Below the pieces are notes generated by a model. The model saw only the letters and a list, made by a program, of their open reading frames with translations. It was not told the origin of the DNA and searched no databases. From Bacteroidaceae bacterium (GTDB lineage Bacteria; Bacteroidota; Bacteroidia; Bacteroidales; Bacteroidaceae), in contig JAKSLM010000008.1 of the NCBI GenBank assembly GCA_024401225.1, positions 24,623 through 88,622 on the forward strand: a DNA stretch of 64,000 nucleotides, in the 5' to 3' direction. Position 1 is the first letter of the stretch, and every line of letters starts with the position of its first letter. The translations under genes and the position numbers were made by a program. Positions 53,657-62,650 of this stretch are shown here, piece after piece.

Positions 53657-54820
53657 CTACAAGGCAGAAAGGCGAAGGAGGGCGATGCGGTAGTCGCGCT
53701 CGGTAAGGAGAACCTGCTGGCGCAAGGAGTATAGATTCTGCATATTCCAGATGTAGTCGATGAGTGAAATCTCGCCTGCTGAGAGGGCAAGTGCCATCAT
53801 GGCTGTATCATCGACCTCTGCAAGGAGTCGGCGACTGGAAGTGAGCGACGACTGAAGGGCAGCAGCCTGGGCCTGCATCTGCTCACGCTGCGACTGAAGT
53901 TGAAGGCGAGCCTCATCGATGGCTGCAGCCTGTGCCTGCTGATGAGCCTTAGCGCGGCGCACATTGTTGTGGTTGGACCAGAGGGGTATGCTAAGGCCGA
54001 TGCCTACACCACGAAGTTTCTCCGCTTTGGTAAGTTCAGACACATAGCCTACGGAGAGCGATGGCAGGGAGGCAGCACGCGCCATGCGCACCTCCTGTGC
54101 CGAGAGATTCTGTTGTGCCTCACCACGCACCTGGAGCAGATGGCTGGCAGTTGGCTGGGCAGAATAAGCGGTATAGGACAGGGGCGCTGAAGGATAGACG
54201 GTGTCGCTGAAAGCAATATCGATGCCTCCATTGTAAGCACGAAGCTGGGAGAGAAGCGACTGATGCTGCACGCCGTGTGCATCGGCCTCAGCCTGCAATT
54301 CGGCAAGCGCAAGGCGCACCTTGCTGATGTCGAGTCGGCTCACCTCACCTGCCGAGAGTGCCTTCTGGTATTTATCTACCAGGGTACGCATCTGAGCGAG
54401 ACGTTCGGCATACTGCAGGCTAAGGCGGTTGGAATGCACAAGATTGATGAGCAGTTCGCTCGCCTCGAGCATGATGATCTGCTCCTGCTGTTGCTGTTCG
54501 ATATCGACTATAGTATTGCGCATACGAGCCTCCTGACGCTTGAGTCCGAATACTGTGGCGTAGTCGAACTCCTGAGTGACGCTGAGGTCTACCTTGTTGA
54601 GAGCATCGGATGGTGCTCCCCACTTGTAGGCGAAGTCTACCTGAGGATCGGATAGATTGAGGCCTGTGGCATTGTCGAGTCGACTGGCATCGGCCGTGGC
54701 ACGCAGGGTGCGCAAGGCAGGATTGTTGGCTGCGATGGACTGCAACACCTCGTCAGCACTCTGGGCATGGAGCGTGGCATAGGTGCAGACGGTGAGTATG
54801 AGGATAGCGATAAGTCTCAT
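53657..54820 (-). CDS. TolC/CusC-type outer-membrane efflux protein
   Basis: The 387-residue product has signal peptide MRLIAILILTVCTYATLHAQ and the two long coiled-coil halves of the OEP family (EVLQSIAANNPALRTLR, QEARMRNTIVDIEQQQQ, LSAGEVSRLDISKVRLAL; GIGLSIPLWSNHNN, LALSAGEISLIDYIWN). It would form the outer-membrane channel for the RND pump encoded upstream. There is no lipobox and the length is a little short for the family. The start overlaps the RND stop (ATGA). Confidence 0.92.
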   Translation of the reverse strand: MRLIAILILTVCTYATLHAQSADEVLQSIAANNPALRTLRATADASRLDNATGLNLSDPQVDFAYKWGAPSDALNKVDLSVTQEFDYATVFGLKRQEARMRNTIVDIEQQQQEQIIMLEASELLINLVHSNRLSLQYAERLAQMRTLVDKYQKALSAGEVSRLDISKVRLALAELQAEADAHGVQHQSLLSQLRAYNGGIDIAFSDTVYPSAPLSYTAYSAQPTASHLLQVRGEAQQNLSAQEVRMARAASLPSLSVGYVSELTKAEKLRGVGIGLSIPLWSNHNNVRRAKAHQQAQAAAIDEARLQLQSQREQMQAQAAALQSSLTSSRRLLAEVDDTAMMALALSAGEISLIDYIWNMQNLYSLRQQVLLTERDYRIALLRLSAL

Positions 54821-57800
54821 AGATTCTGTTTTCTTATTCTGTACATTAATGGTACGATAAACATGTTGAGCAATGTGGAACTGATGAGTCCGCCAAGCAT
54901 TACCTTTGCCATAGGGCTCTGAATCTCATTGCCTGGCAGATCGCCTCCAAGGGCAAGCGGCACGAGTGCAAGAGCCGAAGTGAGAGCGGTCATGAGGATT
55001 GGCGTGAGGCGGTCCTGCGATGCCGAGACGAGCAGAGGGGACGACTGGGCAAGAGAGGTGGAAGGTGCTGAGGCAAACACCTCATTGTACTTATCGATGA
55101 GCAGGATGCCATTGCGCGTAGCGATGCCGAAAAGGGAGATGAAACCTATGATGGCTGGTATGCTCACCACTCCTCCCGTAAGGGCGATGGCAAAGATGCC
55201 GCCTATGAGTGCAAGAGGAAGGTTGATCAATACTACTGCTGCCTGACGCATGCTCTTGAACTGATTGTAGAGAAGCAGGAAGATGAGGAGTATGCTGACA
55301 CACGACACCAGCATAAGGGTGCGTGAGGCAGAAGCCTCGCTCTCGAACTGGCCACCATAAGTGATGTGGTAGTCATCGGGCATGGCAACCTCCGATGCTA
55401 TGCGCTCCTGAATATCGTTGACCGTGCTGCGGATGTCGCGTCCAGCCACATTGGCAGAGACGACTATGCGTCGTTGCACGTTCTCGCGATTGATGGTGTT
55501 AGGACCTGAGGTCGATTCCACATCGGCTATGTATTCGAGCGGTATCTTCTTGCCATTAGCATCGATCATCATGCTGCGTATCATCTCTATGCAGTCGCGG
55601 TCCTCCGGGTCTACCCTTACCGTGAGGTCGAAGGCATTGTTGCCCTCATACACGGTGCTGACGCGCTGCCCTTTGAGCATCACTCGTACATAATCGGCAA
55701 ACTGGCTTGGAGTGACTCCATACTTTGCCATGATGCTGCGGCGAGGCACGATGCGAAGCTGCGGACGCTCCACCTGCTGTTCAACGTTGAGGTCGGTTAC
55801 ACCCTCTATGCCGCTTATCTCGCCTTTGATCTGATTGGCTATGCGATAGAGGCGGTTGAGGTCGTCACCAAACACCTTGATGGCGATGTTGGCCTGAGTA
55901 CCTGAAAGCATGGCATCAATGCGGTGTGAGATAGGCTGACCTATCTCTATGCTTACACCCGGAAGAACGCTGAGGCGCTGGCGTACATCGGCCATGAAGG
56001 CATCACGCGAGCGATCCTTGAGAGTGAATGGCGCTTCAATCTCGCTGGTATTGACTCCAAACGCATGCTCATCGAGTTCTGCACGTCCCGTCTTACGCGC
56101 CACGGTCTGGATCTCATCGATCTCCATCAGCAGATGCTCAGCCTGCAGGCCTATGCGGTCCGACTCCTCGAGCGAGATGCCCGGAAGCGTAGAGATGCTT
56201 ATGGTAAGCGAGCCCTCATTGAACGGAGGAAGGAAGGAACGGCCGAACGTTGCAAACACGCCAAGCGACAGGATGAAGACCACCGCTGCCACCCAAAGCA
56301 CAGGACGGCGATGGCCGAGCGTCCACTCCAAAGCCTTTGCATATTGCTGCTTCAGCCAGGCTACAAGTAGCGGATCCTTACGATCGGGAGTCTCGATGCC
56401 ACGATGCAGGAGGAAGCTGCACAGCACCGGCGTGAGAGTGAGAGCCACACATGTGGATGCAAACAGGCTGACGATGAAGGCTATGCCGAGTGGCACGAGC
56501 ATACGACCCTCCATGCCAGAGAGGAAGAATAGAGGCAGGAAGGAAACGACAATGATAAGGGTGGAATTGAGGATCGGCATACGAACCTCGCGAGAGGCGC
56601 TGAAGATGAGGTCTATCCACTCCCTATGATTGAGTCCATGTGCCCGGATGGCTTTCTTGTACACATTCTCCACATCCACTATGGCATCGTCCACAAGCGA
56701 TCCGATGGCAATAGCCATACCACCAATGGACATCGTGTTGATGGTGAGTCCAAGGCCATGGAGAGTGATGATGCTTACAAGGAGCGAGAGAGGTATGGTG
56801 ATGAGGGAGATGATGGTGGTGCGCCAGTTCATCAGGAAAATGAAAAGGACGATGACCACGAAGAATGCGCCCTCGAACAGGGCTTCCCTTATGTTATTGA
56901 TAGATGCATCGATGAAGCGGCTCTGGCGGAATATCTGACGATCCACATTGATGCCCTCTGGCATTCGGGCCTGCAATTCATCGAAAGCACGATCCAGCTG
57001 CGCAGTAAGTTCCTCGGTGCTCACATTCGACTGCTTGGTAACGGTAAGGAGTACGGCAGGACAGCCATTGTTGGATGCCACGCCAGTCTTGGGACTCTTG
57101 TTGCCCACCACCACATCTGCTACCTGCGAGAGAAGCACAGGCACACCATCGATATTCTTAATGACTGTCTGTCCCAGCACATCGACATCATTGGTGGCAA
57201 GCACGCCTCGTATCAGGTATTCATTGCCAAACTCATAGAGCGTACCTCCCGACACGTTCTGGTTCATATCGCCTACCACATCGAGTATGTCCTGAATACT
57301 GACATCGTGATGGCGCAGTTTTTCAGGATGGATAAGCACCTGATACTCGCGCTCCTCGCCACCCATCACAGACACCTGAGCCACGCCTCCGATGCTAAGC
57401 AAGCGCGGACGGATGGTCCAGTCGGAAATGGTGCGGAGCTGCTGAGGCGACACAGCTGCTACATGACTGGCAGAATCGATGCTGGATGTGAGTCCAACTA
57501 TCATCACCTCGCCCAGGATGGACGACTGCGGTCCGAGGGTTGGTGTGCCAACATTTGGAGGTAGCGATTCGGATACGCTGACCAGCTTCTCATTAACTAT
57601 CTGGCGGGCACGGTAGATGTCCGTACCCCAGTCGAACTCAATCTGCACGATGGAGAAGCCCGTGGTGGAAGTGCTGCGAACACGGCGCACATCGGTAGCC
57701 CCATTGACTGCTGTCTCAATAGGGAAAGTCACTATGCGTTCCACCTCCTCAGGTGCCATGCCATCGGCCTCAGTCATTACAACCACAGTAGGAGCGTTGA

Positions 57801-57924
57801 GGTCGGGAAACACATCAACCTCCATGTGCTGGGATATATAGATGCCCGTTATGGTGATGAGCACCGCTGCTATCAGTATCGCAAGCCGATTGTGGAGTGA
57901 GAATCGTATTATTCTATTAAGCAT
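54817..57924 (-). CDS. Heavy-metal RND efflux pump, CusA/CzcA family
   Basis: The 1035-residue inner-membrane protein has the RND architecture: an N-terminal membrane segment (NRLAILIAAVLITITGIYI), large periplasmic loops, and two six-helix blocks. PTVVVMTEADGMAPEEVE, the DVENVYKKAIRAHG segment and IGSLVDDAIVDVEN (conserved Asp residues of HME-type pumps) mark the heavy-metal subfamily. Export of Cu/Ag or Zn/Co/Cd into the periplasmic/outer-membrane path is family inference; the metal is not decided by sequence alone. A 25-bp tandem duplication overlaps its start codon. Confidence 0.95.
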   Translation of the reverse strand: MLNRIIRFSLHNRLAILIAAVLITITGIYISQHMEVDVFPDLNAPTVVVMTEADGMAPEEVERIVTFPIETAVNGATDVRRVRSTSTTGFSIVQIEFDWGTDIYRARQIVNEKLVSVSESLPPNVGTPTLGPQSSILGEVMIVGLTSSIDSASHVAAVSPQQLRTISDWTIRPRLLSIGGVAQVSVMGGEEREYQVLIHPEKLRHHDVSIQDILDVVGDMNQNVSGGTLYEFGNEYLIRGVLATNDVDVLGQTVIKNIDGVPVLLSQVADVVVGNKSPKTGVASNNGCPAVLLTVTKQSNVSTEELTAQLDRAFDELQARMPEGINVDRQIFRQSRFIDASINNIREALFEGAFFVVIVLFIFLMNWRTTIISLITIPLSLLVSIITLHGLGLTINTMSIGGMAIAIGSLVDDAIVDVENVYKKAIRAHGLNHREWIDLIFSASREVRMPILNSTLIIVVSFLPLFFLSGMEGRMLVPLGIAFIVSLFASTCVALTLTPVLCSFLLHRGIETPDRKDPLLVAWLKQQYAKALEWTLGHRRPVLWVAAVVFILSLGVFATFGRSFLPPFNEGSLTISISTLPGISLEESDRIGLQAEHLLMEIDEIQTVARKTGRAELDEHAFGVNTSEIEAPFTLKDRSRDAFMADVRQRLSVLPGVSIEIGQPISHRIDAMLSGTQANIAIKVFGDDLNRLYRIANQIKGEISGIEGVTDLNVEQQVERPQLRIVPRRSIMAKYGVTPSQFADYVRVMLKGQRVSTVYEGNNAFDLTVRVDPEDRDCIEMIRSMMIDANGKKIPLEYIADVESTSGPNTINRENVQRRIVVSANVAGRDIRSTVNDIQERIASEVAMPDDYHITYGGQFESEASASRTLMLVSCVSILLIFLLLYNQFKSMRQAAVVLINLPLALIGGIFAIALTGGVVSIPAIIGFISLFGIATRNGILLIDKYNEVFASAPSTSLAQSSPLLVSASQDRLTPILMTALTSALALVPLALGGDLPGNEIQSPMAKVMLGGLISSTLLNMFIVPLMYRIRKQNL

Positions 57925-57960
57925 GATGGAAAATACCTCTATTAAGCATGATGGAAAATA
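57914..57960. repeat. Tandem duplication of the RND gene start region, with a mini-ORF
   Basis: A 22-bp sequence CTATTAAGCATGATGGAAAA and two more bases occurs at 57914-57935 and again at 57939-57960, 25 bp apart. Each copy contains an ATG on the minus strand. The upstream ATG (57949) opens a 10-codon frame ending in TAA at 57919-57917, which overlaps the real start at 57924. This could couple or tune initiation. Confidence 0.7.
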
Positions 57961-57966
57961 TCGTTG

Positions 57967-59100
57967 TTAATGACTATGACTATGTGCCTCTGGGACGGCA
58001 TTATTGCCTGCCACCTTAACCTGGTACACTCCGTGGGTGACTACCTTATCGCCTGCCTTGAGACCAGAAAGTATCTCCACGTTTCGGCCATTATTGCCAC
58101 CAAGGCTTACCTCACGCTTCTCAAACTCATCGCCATCGTTGCCATGCATCACGTAGACATAGAATACGCCTTGCTCCTCGGTAAGAGCGCTGACTGGCAC
58201 GGAAAGCACATTATCCCTCTCGCCCGTGATGAGCCATATGTCGGCAAATGCACCAGGCACAATCTCTGCATCGTAAAGGAACTCGAACGTGACAGGAATA
58301 TAGGCTGAGCCATCCTCCGCAGTCTTGCCTATAGCTATGAGGTGCCCTCCCATGTCATCAAGACTGCGCGCCTTCTTGTCGTATCCCATCTGGAAATTGG
58401 CAGAGCGCACCTTGCTGAGCGAAGCGAAATACTTTTCCGGCACCTCTGCACGAAGCTGCAGGTTGCACACCTTTGTCACGGTTGCTATGACCTGCCCTAT
58501 CTCTACGTATTCGCCTGCACGCACCATGACATTCTTCACAAAGCCCGAGAGTGGAGAGACCACTGCCGATCCGCTACCCTTTCCACCTTCAGCAGCAAGG
58601 CGAGCCAACTCGTATTCGCTTCGGGCTTCCTCATACGCCTTCTGCGATATGATGGAATCCTTGATCAGCACGCTGGCACGATCGTAGGCAGCCTTAGCCT
58701 TTGCAAGAGCCACCTGGCTCTGAGCCACAGCATCGCCACCAGCAATGCCTCGTGCAGATATGCTGCCGATGGTTTCACCCGCCTTCACCTGCGATCCTTC
58801 GGTAAGATGGTCGCGAGTGAAGGTCACCACTCCGTTGCTCTTTGCCACCAGGGCCAGTTCATCACCCTGAGCAGCCATAACCTGACCGCTGACATGAATC
58901 ACCTCCTCAAATGGACCGGCAACGATGGTCTCAAGTGTCAGTCCTGCAGCTTCTGCCTGCTGATGGGAGAAGTGTATCACGCCATCCTCATGCTCATGAT
59001 CGTGACCCTCGTGTTCATCATGTCCCTCATGAACATGACCTCCACCACAGGAACTGATTAGCACGGATGCTATAATGGAAAGAATGGTCTTATGTCTCAT
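57967..59100 (-). CDS. RND periplasmic adaptor, His-rich CusB type
   Basis: The 377-residue lipoprotein has signal MRHKTILSIIASVLISSC and an N-terminal His-rich stretch GGGHVHEGHDEHEGHDHEHE, which likely binds metal. Next come the adaptor barrel/lipoyl regions with SGQVMAAQGDELALVAKSNG, the alpha hairpin KAAYDRASVLIKDS, SAVVSPLSGFVKNVMV and VEILSGLKAGDKVVTHG. A short His-rich tail EAHSHSH closes the protein. It joins the RND pump to the outer-membrane channel. It is first in the operon, 42 bp before the pump gene. Confidence 0.93.
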   Translation of the reverse strand: MRHKTILSIIASVLISSCGGGHVHEGHDEHEGHDHEHEDGVIHFSHQQAEAAGLTLETIVAGPFEEVIHVSGQVMAAQGDELALVAKSNGVVTFTRDHLTEGSQVKAGETIGSISARGIAGGDAVAQSQVALAKAKAAYDRASVLIKDSIISQKAYEEARSEYELARLAAEGGKGSGSAVVSPLSGFVKNVMVRAGEYVEIGQVIATVTKVCNLQLRAEVPEKYFASLSKVRSANFQMGYDKKARSLDDMGGHLIAIGKTAEDGSAYIPVTFEFLYDAEIVPGAFADIWLITGERDNVLSVPVSALTEEQGVFYVYVMHGNDGDEFEKREVSLGGNNGRNVEILSGLKAGDKVVTHGVYQVKVAGNNAVPEAHSHSH

Positions 59101-59128
59101 TTTTTACGATTATAAATGTTTTTACGGT

Positions 59129-59136
59129 GCAAAGAT
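59129..59136 (-). promoter_or_regulatory. -7 promoter box of the metal-efflux operon
   Basis: TATCTTTG on the minus strand matches TAnnTTTG and lies 28 bp before the adaptor ATG at 59100. Repeated AACTTAC sequences just upstream (59138-59186) might be regulator sites, but this is weak. Confidence 0.55.
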
Positions 59137-59261
59137 AGTAAGTTTTTATGTGCAAGTGGATTGCAAACTTACAAAAACTTACGCTTACGAAACAACTTTT
59201 CACTATGCCTTCATAAAAGGACAGAGGTAAGCCCATGTGAAACAGGCTTACCTCTATATAT

Positions 59262-59356
59262 TAAATCTCGATATTTCGATGATCTCGAAAATCAATAATT
59301 CGATAATCTCGATATTTCGATAATCCGATAATTCGGGACAAAAAAATCTTATCGAG
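59262..59356. repeat. AT-rich CGATA-type short repeats
   Basis: The gap between korB and the efflux promoter contains about seven loosely spaced units of TTCGATA/ATCTCGATA at 7-9-bp intervals, ending near the korB stop (59358). Many units are self-complementary (TATCGA-like), so hairpins can form. They may serve as the korB terminator. Confidence 0.55.
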
Positions 59357-59357
59357 A

Positions 59358-60362
59358 TTATTTTACTTCCCAGATGTCGTTAGTCTCAAGGAGCTCAGCG
59401 AAGTTGTGATACTTCTTTGCAGCCTTGACCTCCTCGATCTGTGCAGTAACACAGTCATCATAGGTAGGAGCATCAACATCGCGGATCACACCGAGCGCTA
59501 CTGGCCATTCCATCTCAGCAAGCTTGAGCTGGAGAGTGTTGTCCTCACACTTTGCATCGTGAACGAGTACGTCAGCCTCTGTGTAAGTCTTGCCATCGGT
59601 CTCCTCACCAAGCTTTACAGCCTTGACTCCGAAACCTTCCTGAACGATACCATATTCATTGTCCTTACCGAAGATCATCTTCTCGCCATGCTTGAGGTAG
59701 ATGGCATTCTCGGCACGACCTTCCTTCGAATAGACAGCATCGTGAGTACCATTGTTGAAGATGACGCAGTTCTGGAGAATCTCACATACTGCAGCACCCT
59801 TGTGGTTGTAGGCAGCCTTGAGGATGTCAACTGTACCAGGAGCATCGGTCGCAACGGCACGAGCGAAGAAGTGACCACGAGCACCGAAGCAGAGTTCTGC
59901 TGGGCGGAATGGGTCCTCTACTGTACCGTAAGGTGATGACTTGCTGACAAATCCACGAGGTGAGGTTGGTGAGTACTGACCCTTTGTAAGACCGTAGATG
60001 CGGTTGTTGAGAAGGATCATGTTGAGGTTGATGTTACGACGGTTGGCATGGATGAAGTGGTTACCACCGATAGCGAGTCCGTCACCATCACCGCTGACCT
60101 GCCATACTGTGAGGTCAGGGTTAGCAACCTTTGCACCAGTTGCGATAGCTGCTGCACGGCCATGAATGGTGTTCATGCCGTAGGTAGCCATATAGTGTGG
60201 GAGTCGGCTTGAACAACCGATACCTGAGATTACTGCTGTGTTCCAAGGATCAACGCCTATTTCTGCCATTGCCTTGTGCAAACTAGCCAAAAAGAAGTGG
60301 TCTCCACAACCAGGACACCATCTTGGCTGTCCTTTCTTAAAATCGTTAGCTGAATAGCTCAT
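59358..60362 (-). CDS. korB: 2-oxoacid:ferredoxin oxidoreductase, beta subunit
   Basis: The 334-residue cytosolic subunit has the thiamine diphosphate motif GDGDGLAIGGNHFIHANRRN and CPGCGDHFFLASLHKA with GIGCSSRLPHYM, whose cysteines can hold a 4Fe-4S cluster. With the alpha subunit encoded 18 bp upstream, it oxidises 2-oxoglutarate (or another 2-oxo acid) with ferredoxin as acceptor, a central step in the partial anaerobic TCA cycle of Bacteroidetes. The 2-oxoglutarate assignment is by family size and gene order. Confidence 0.93.
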   Translation of the reverse strand: MSYSANDFKKGQPRWCPGCGDHFFLASLHKAMAEIGVDPWNTAVISGIGCSSRLPHYMATYGMNTIHGRAAAIATGAKVANPDLTVWQVSGDGDGLAIGGNHFIHANRRNINLNMILLNNRIYGLTKGQYSPTSPRGFVSKSSPYGTVEDPFRPAELCFGARGHFFARAVATDAPGTVDILKAAYNHKGAAVCEILQNCVIFNNGTHDAVYSKEGRAENAIYLKHGEKMIFGKDNEYGIVQEGFGVKAVKLGEETDGKTYTEADVLVHDAKCEDNTLQLKLAEMEWPVALGVIRDVDAPTYDDCVTAQIEEVKAAKKYHNFAELLETNDIWEVK

Positions 60363-60380
60363 ATATAATGTCCTTTCTTT

Positions 60381-62228
60381 TTACTTGTTAATGAGTTCTG
60401 TGAAGTTAGCAACCAACTCTTCAACGATGAATGGCTGTCCCTTAACCTCGTTGTACTGAGCTGGAACGAAACCATCGACCTTCATGCGGAGGTAACCAGC
60501 GAGCTGACCCATGTTCTGCTCAGCAACGACAACCTTCTTGTACTTCTTGAGTACCTCAGCTGTGTTGGCTGGGAGAGGGTTGAGGTAGCGGAACTGTGCC
60601 ATGGCAACCTTCTTGCCAGCAGCACGCATCTCGTCCATTGCAGCGTGGAGATGTCCGTATGTAGAACCGAAACCTACGATGAGGAGGTCGGCATCGTCCT
60701 TGTCACCAATCACCTCAAGGTCTGGCACCTGGATGTTGTCGATCTTAGCCTGACGCTTGCGAGTCATGAGATCGTGGTTCTCAGGGTTGGTTGAGATGGC
60801 ACCAGTCTTGTCGTCCTTCTCAAGTCCACCGAGGATGTGCTCGAAGCCCTGACGACCAGGAACAGCCCAATAGCGAGTGCCGTTCTCAGCACGCATGTAA
60901 GGAGTCCATGTGCCCTTCAAGTCTTCTGGAACGTATGGAGGATTGATGCCGTCCATCTCTGCAAGGTTAGGAAGCTTGAATGCTGCCGAACCATTTGCAA
61001 TGTAAGCATCGGTGAGGAGAACCACTGGAGTCATGTGCTCAAGGGCAATCTTAGCTGCATCGTAGGCTGCGTAGAAGCAGTCGGTTGGTGATGTTGCAGC
61101 GATGACTGGCATTGGGCTTTCACCGTTACGGCCATAGAGAGCCTGGAGAAGGTCGGTCTGCTCCGACTTGGTTGGAAGACCTGTAGCAGGACCACCACGC
61201 TGCACATCGAGAACCACGAGTGGGAGCTCCATGATGACAGCAAGGTTCATTGCCTCCGACTTGAGGCAGATACCAGGACCTGAAGTTGAAGTTACAGCGA
61301 GAGCACCTGCGAATGCAGCACCTACCGACGATGCACATCCTGCAATCTCATCCTCACACTGAACGGTTGTCACACCAAGCGACTTGTGCTTAGAGAGCTC
61401 GTGAAGCACGTCAGTAGCAGGAGTGATAGGATAAGAACCGAGATAGAGCTTGAGGCCCGACTGCTCAGCAGCTGCGATAAATCCGTATGCTGTTGCCTTG
61501 TTACCTGTGATGTCCATGTAGCGTCCAGGCACCTTGTTCTTTGTCTCGATGCGATATACGTTTGCAACACTTGAGTGAGTGTTGTGACCATAGTCATAAC
61601 CTGCCTGGATAACCTTGATGTTAGCCTCAGCTACACCTGGCTTCTTGGCAAACTTCTCCTTGAGGAAGTTGAACGCGATGTCGAGGTCGCGGTCGAAGAG
61701 CCAGCACACGAGTCCGAGGGCAAACATGTTGCGGCACTTGAGCATGGCCTTCACATCCATACCTGAGTCGGCAAGGCAGTCCTTCACCATCTGTGTGATA
61801 GGACAAGCGATGACGCGATCTGGGTCGATACCCATCTCACCAAGGTAGTCCTCTGTCTGGAAGGCAGCCTTCTTGAGGTCGGCAGCGCCGAATGAGTCGG
61901 TATCGATGATGATGGCAGCACCTGGCTTGGCATACTTGTACTGAGTCTTGAGTGCTGCTGCATTCATAGCAACGAGCACGTCGCACTTGTCGCCAGGAGT
62001 GTAGACCATGTCAGCTCCAATATGAACCTGGAAACCTGACACACCAGTGAGCGAGCCCTGTGGGGCGCGGATATCTGCTGGATAGTCTGGGAAAGTACTG
62101 ATACTATTACCTACAGTTGCTGACACTGTAGAGAAGATGTTTCCGGCGAGCTGCATACCGTCGCCAGAGTCTCCTGAGAAACGAACCGCCACTTCGGCCA
62201 GTTCCTTCACTTCCAATGTTTCTGCCAT
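60381..62228 (-). CDS. korA: 2-oxoacid:ferredoxin oxidoreductase, alpha subunit (gamma-alpha fusion)
   Basis: The 615-residue cytosolic subunit has the gamma domain at residues about 1-190 (VRFSGDSGDGMQLAGNIFS, APQGSLTGVSGFQVHIG). It is fused to the alpha pyrimidine-binding domain from about 220 (GNKATAYGFIAAAEQSGLK, YPITPATDVLHELSKH, QCEDEIAGCASSVGAAFAG) and a C-terminal domain with VGFGSTYGHLHAAMDEM. This is the usual Bacteroidales KorA layout. It forms a heterodimer with KorB, expressed from the same transcript. Confidence 0.94.
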   Translation of the reverse strand: MAETLEVKELAEVAVRFSGDSGDGMQLAGNIFSTVSATVGNSISTFPDYPADIRAPQGSLTGVSGFQVHIGADMVYTPGDKCDVLVAMNAAALKTQYKYAKPGAAIIIDTDSFGAADLKKAAFQTEDYLGEMGIDPDRVIACPITQMVKDCLADSGMDVKAMLKCRNMFALGLVCWLFDRDLDIAFNFLKEKFAKKPGVAEANIKVIQAGYDYGHNTHSSVANVYRIETKNKVPGRYMDITGNKATAYGFIAAAEQSGLKLYLGSYPITPATDVLHELSKHKSLGVTTVQCEDEIAGCASSVGAAFAGALAVTSTSGPGICLKSEAMNLAVIMELPLVVLDVQRGGPATGLPTKSEQTDLLQALYGRNGESPMPVIAATSPTDCFYAAYDAAKIALEHMTPVVLLTDAYIANGSAAFKLPNLAEMDGINPPYVPEDLKGTWTPYMRAENGTRYWAVPGRQGFEHILGGLEKDDKTGAISTNPENHDLMTRKRQAKIDNIQVPDLEVIGDKDDADLLIVGFGSTYGHLHAAMDEMRAAGKKVAMAQFRYLNPLPANTAEVLKKYKKVVVAEQNMGQLAGYLRMKVDGFVPAQYNEVKGQPFIVEELVANFTELINK

Positions 62229-62648
62229 AAAATTTTTACTTTTGTTTATTATATCTTTTTACTCTTAAAGTTGCTATTGGAGTTGCAAAGTTCGTAAAAA
62301 CTTACAAAATGACAAAACAATATGCCGTTTTTTTGACATTTTGATTGAAAACTAACCGTTTTTCTAATCTTTTTCCTATATTTTGCGAACATTGGCAATA
62401 CAATTATCTCTTTTTTTGCGATAGAAGCCCCATCCCAGTTATCAGCAAAAAAAGGCAGGGCTCAACCATTGAGTCCTGCTTTTTAATTGCATTTCTAATT
62501 TCTTTCCGCTACGCTCCAAGCGCTTCGCGATAACTTAATTCCTAATTCTTAATTCTTAATTCTAAATTATTACTTCTTACTTAATTTATCTTCTCCCCGC
62601 ATGGCGCTCCCCATTACGGGGGAGCTGTCCAAAGGACTGAGGGGGTCT
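62229..62648. other. 420-bp intergenic region with terminator and repeats
   Basis: No gene was recognised. The stretch upstream of korA has no clear TAnnTTTG box; TACGAACTTTG on the minus strand at about 62296-62286 is a possible variant. The rest holds a terminator (62447-62484), the 17-bp tag AAGCGCTTCGCGATAAC (62518-62534), AT-rich 7-bp units TAATTCT (62536-62563) and a GC-rich palindromic repeat (62592-62650) that runs into the stop codon of the next gene. Confidence 0.6.
62447..62484 (-). terminator. Intrinsic terminator downstream of the MACPF gene
   Basis: GCAGGGCTCAA and TTGAGTCCTGC pair around CCA (one G-T wobble). On the minus strand the hairpin is followed by seven T residues (62453-62447), the correct side for the MACPF gene ending at 62649. 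T residues after the other arm may allow function on the plus strand too. Confidence 0.8.
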
Positions 62649-62650
62649 TT
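62592..62650. repeat. GC-rich palindromic repeat at the MACPF stop codon
   Basis: CTCCCCATTACGGGGGAGC with GTCCAAAGGACTGAGGGGGT belongs to the family also found at 33534, 39763, 39870 and 43904. It contains CTCCCC/GGGGAG and GTCC/GGAC complementary pairs, and ends exactly at the stop codon of the neighbouring gene. Confidence 0.75.
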
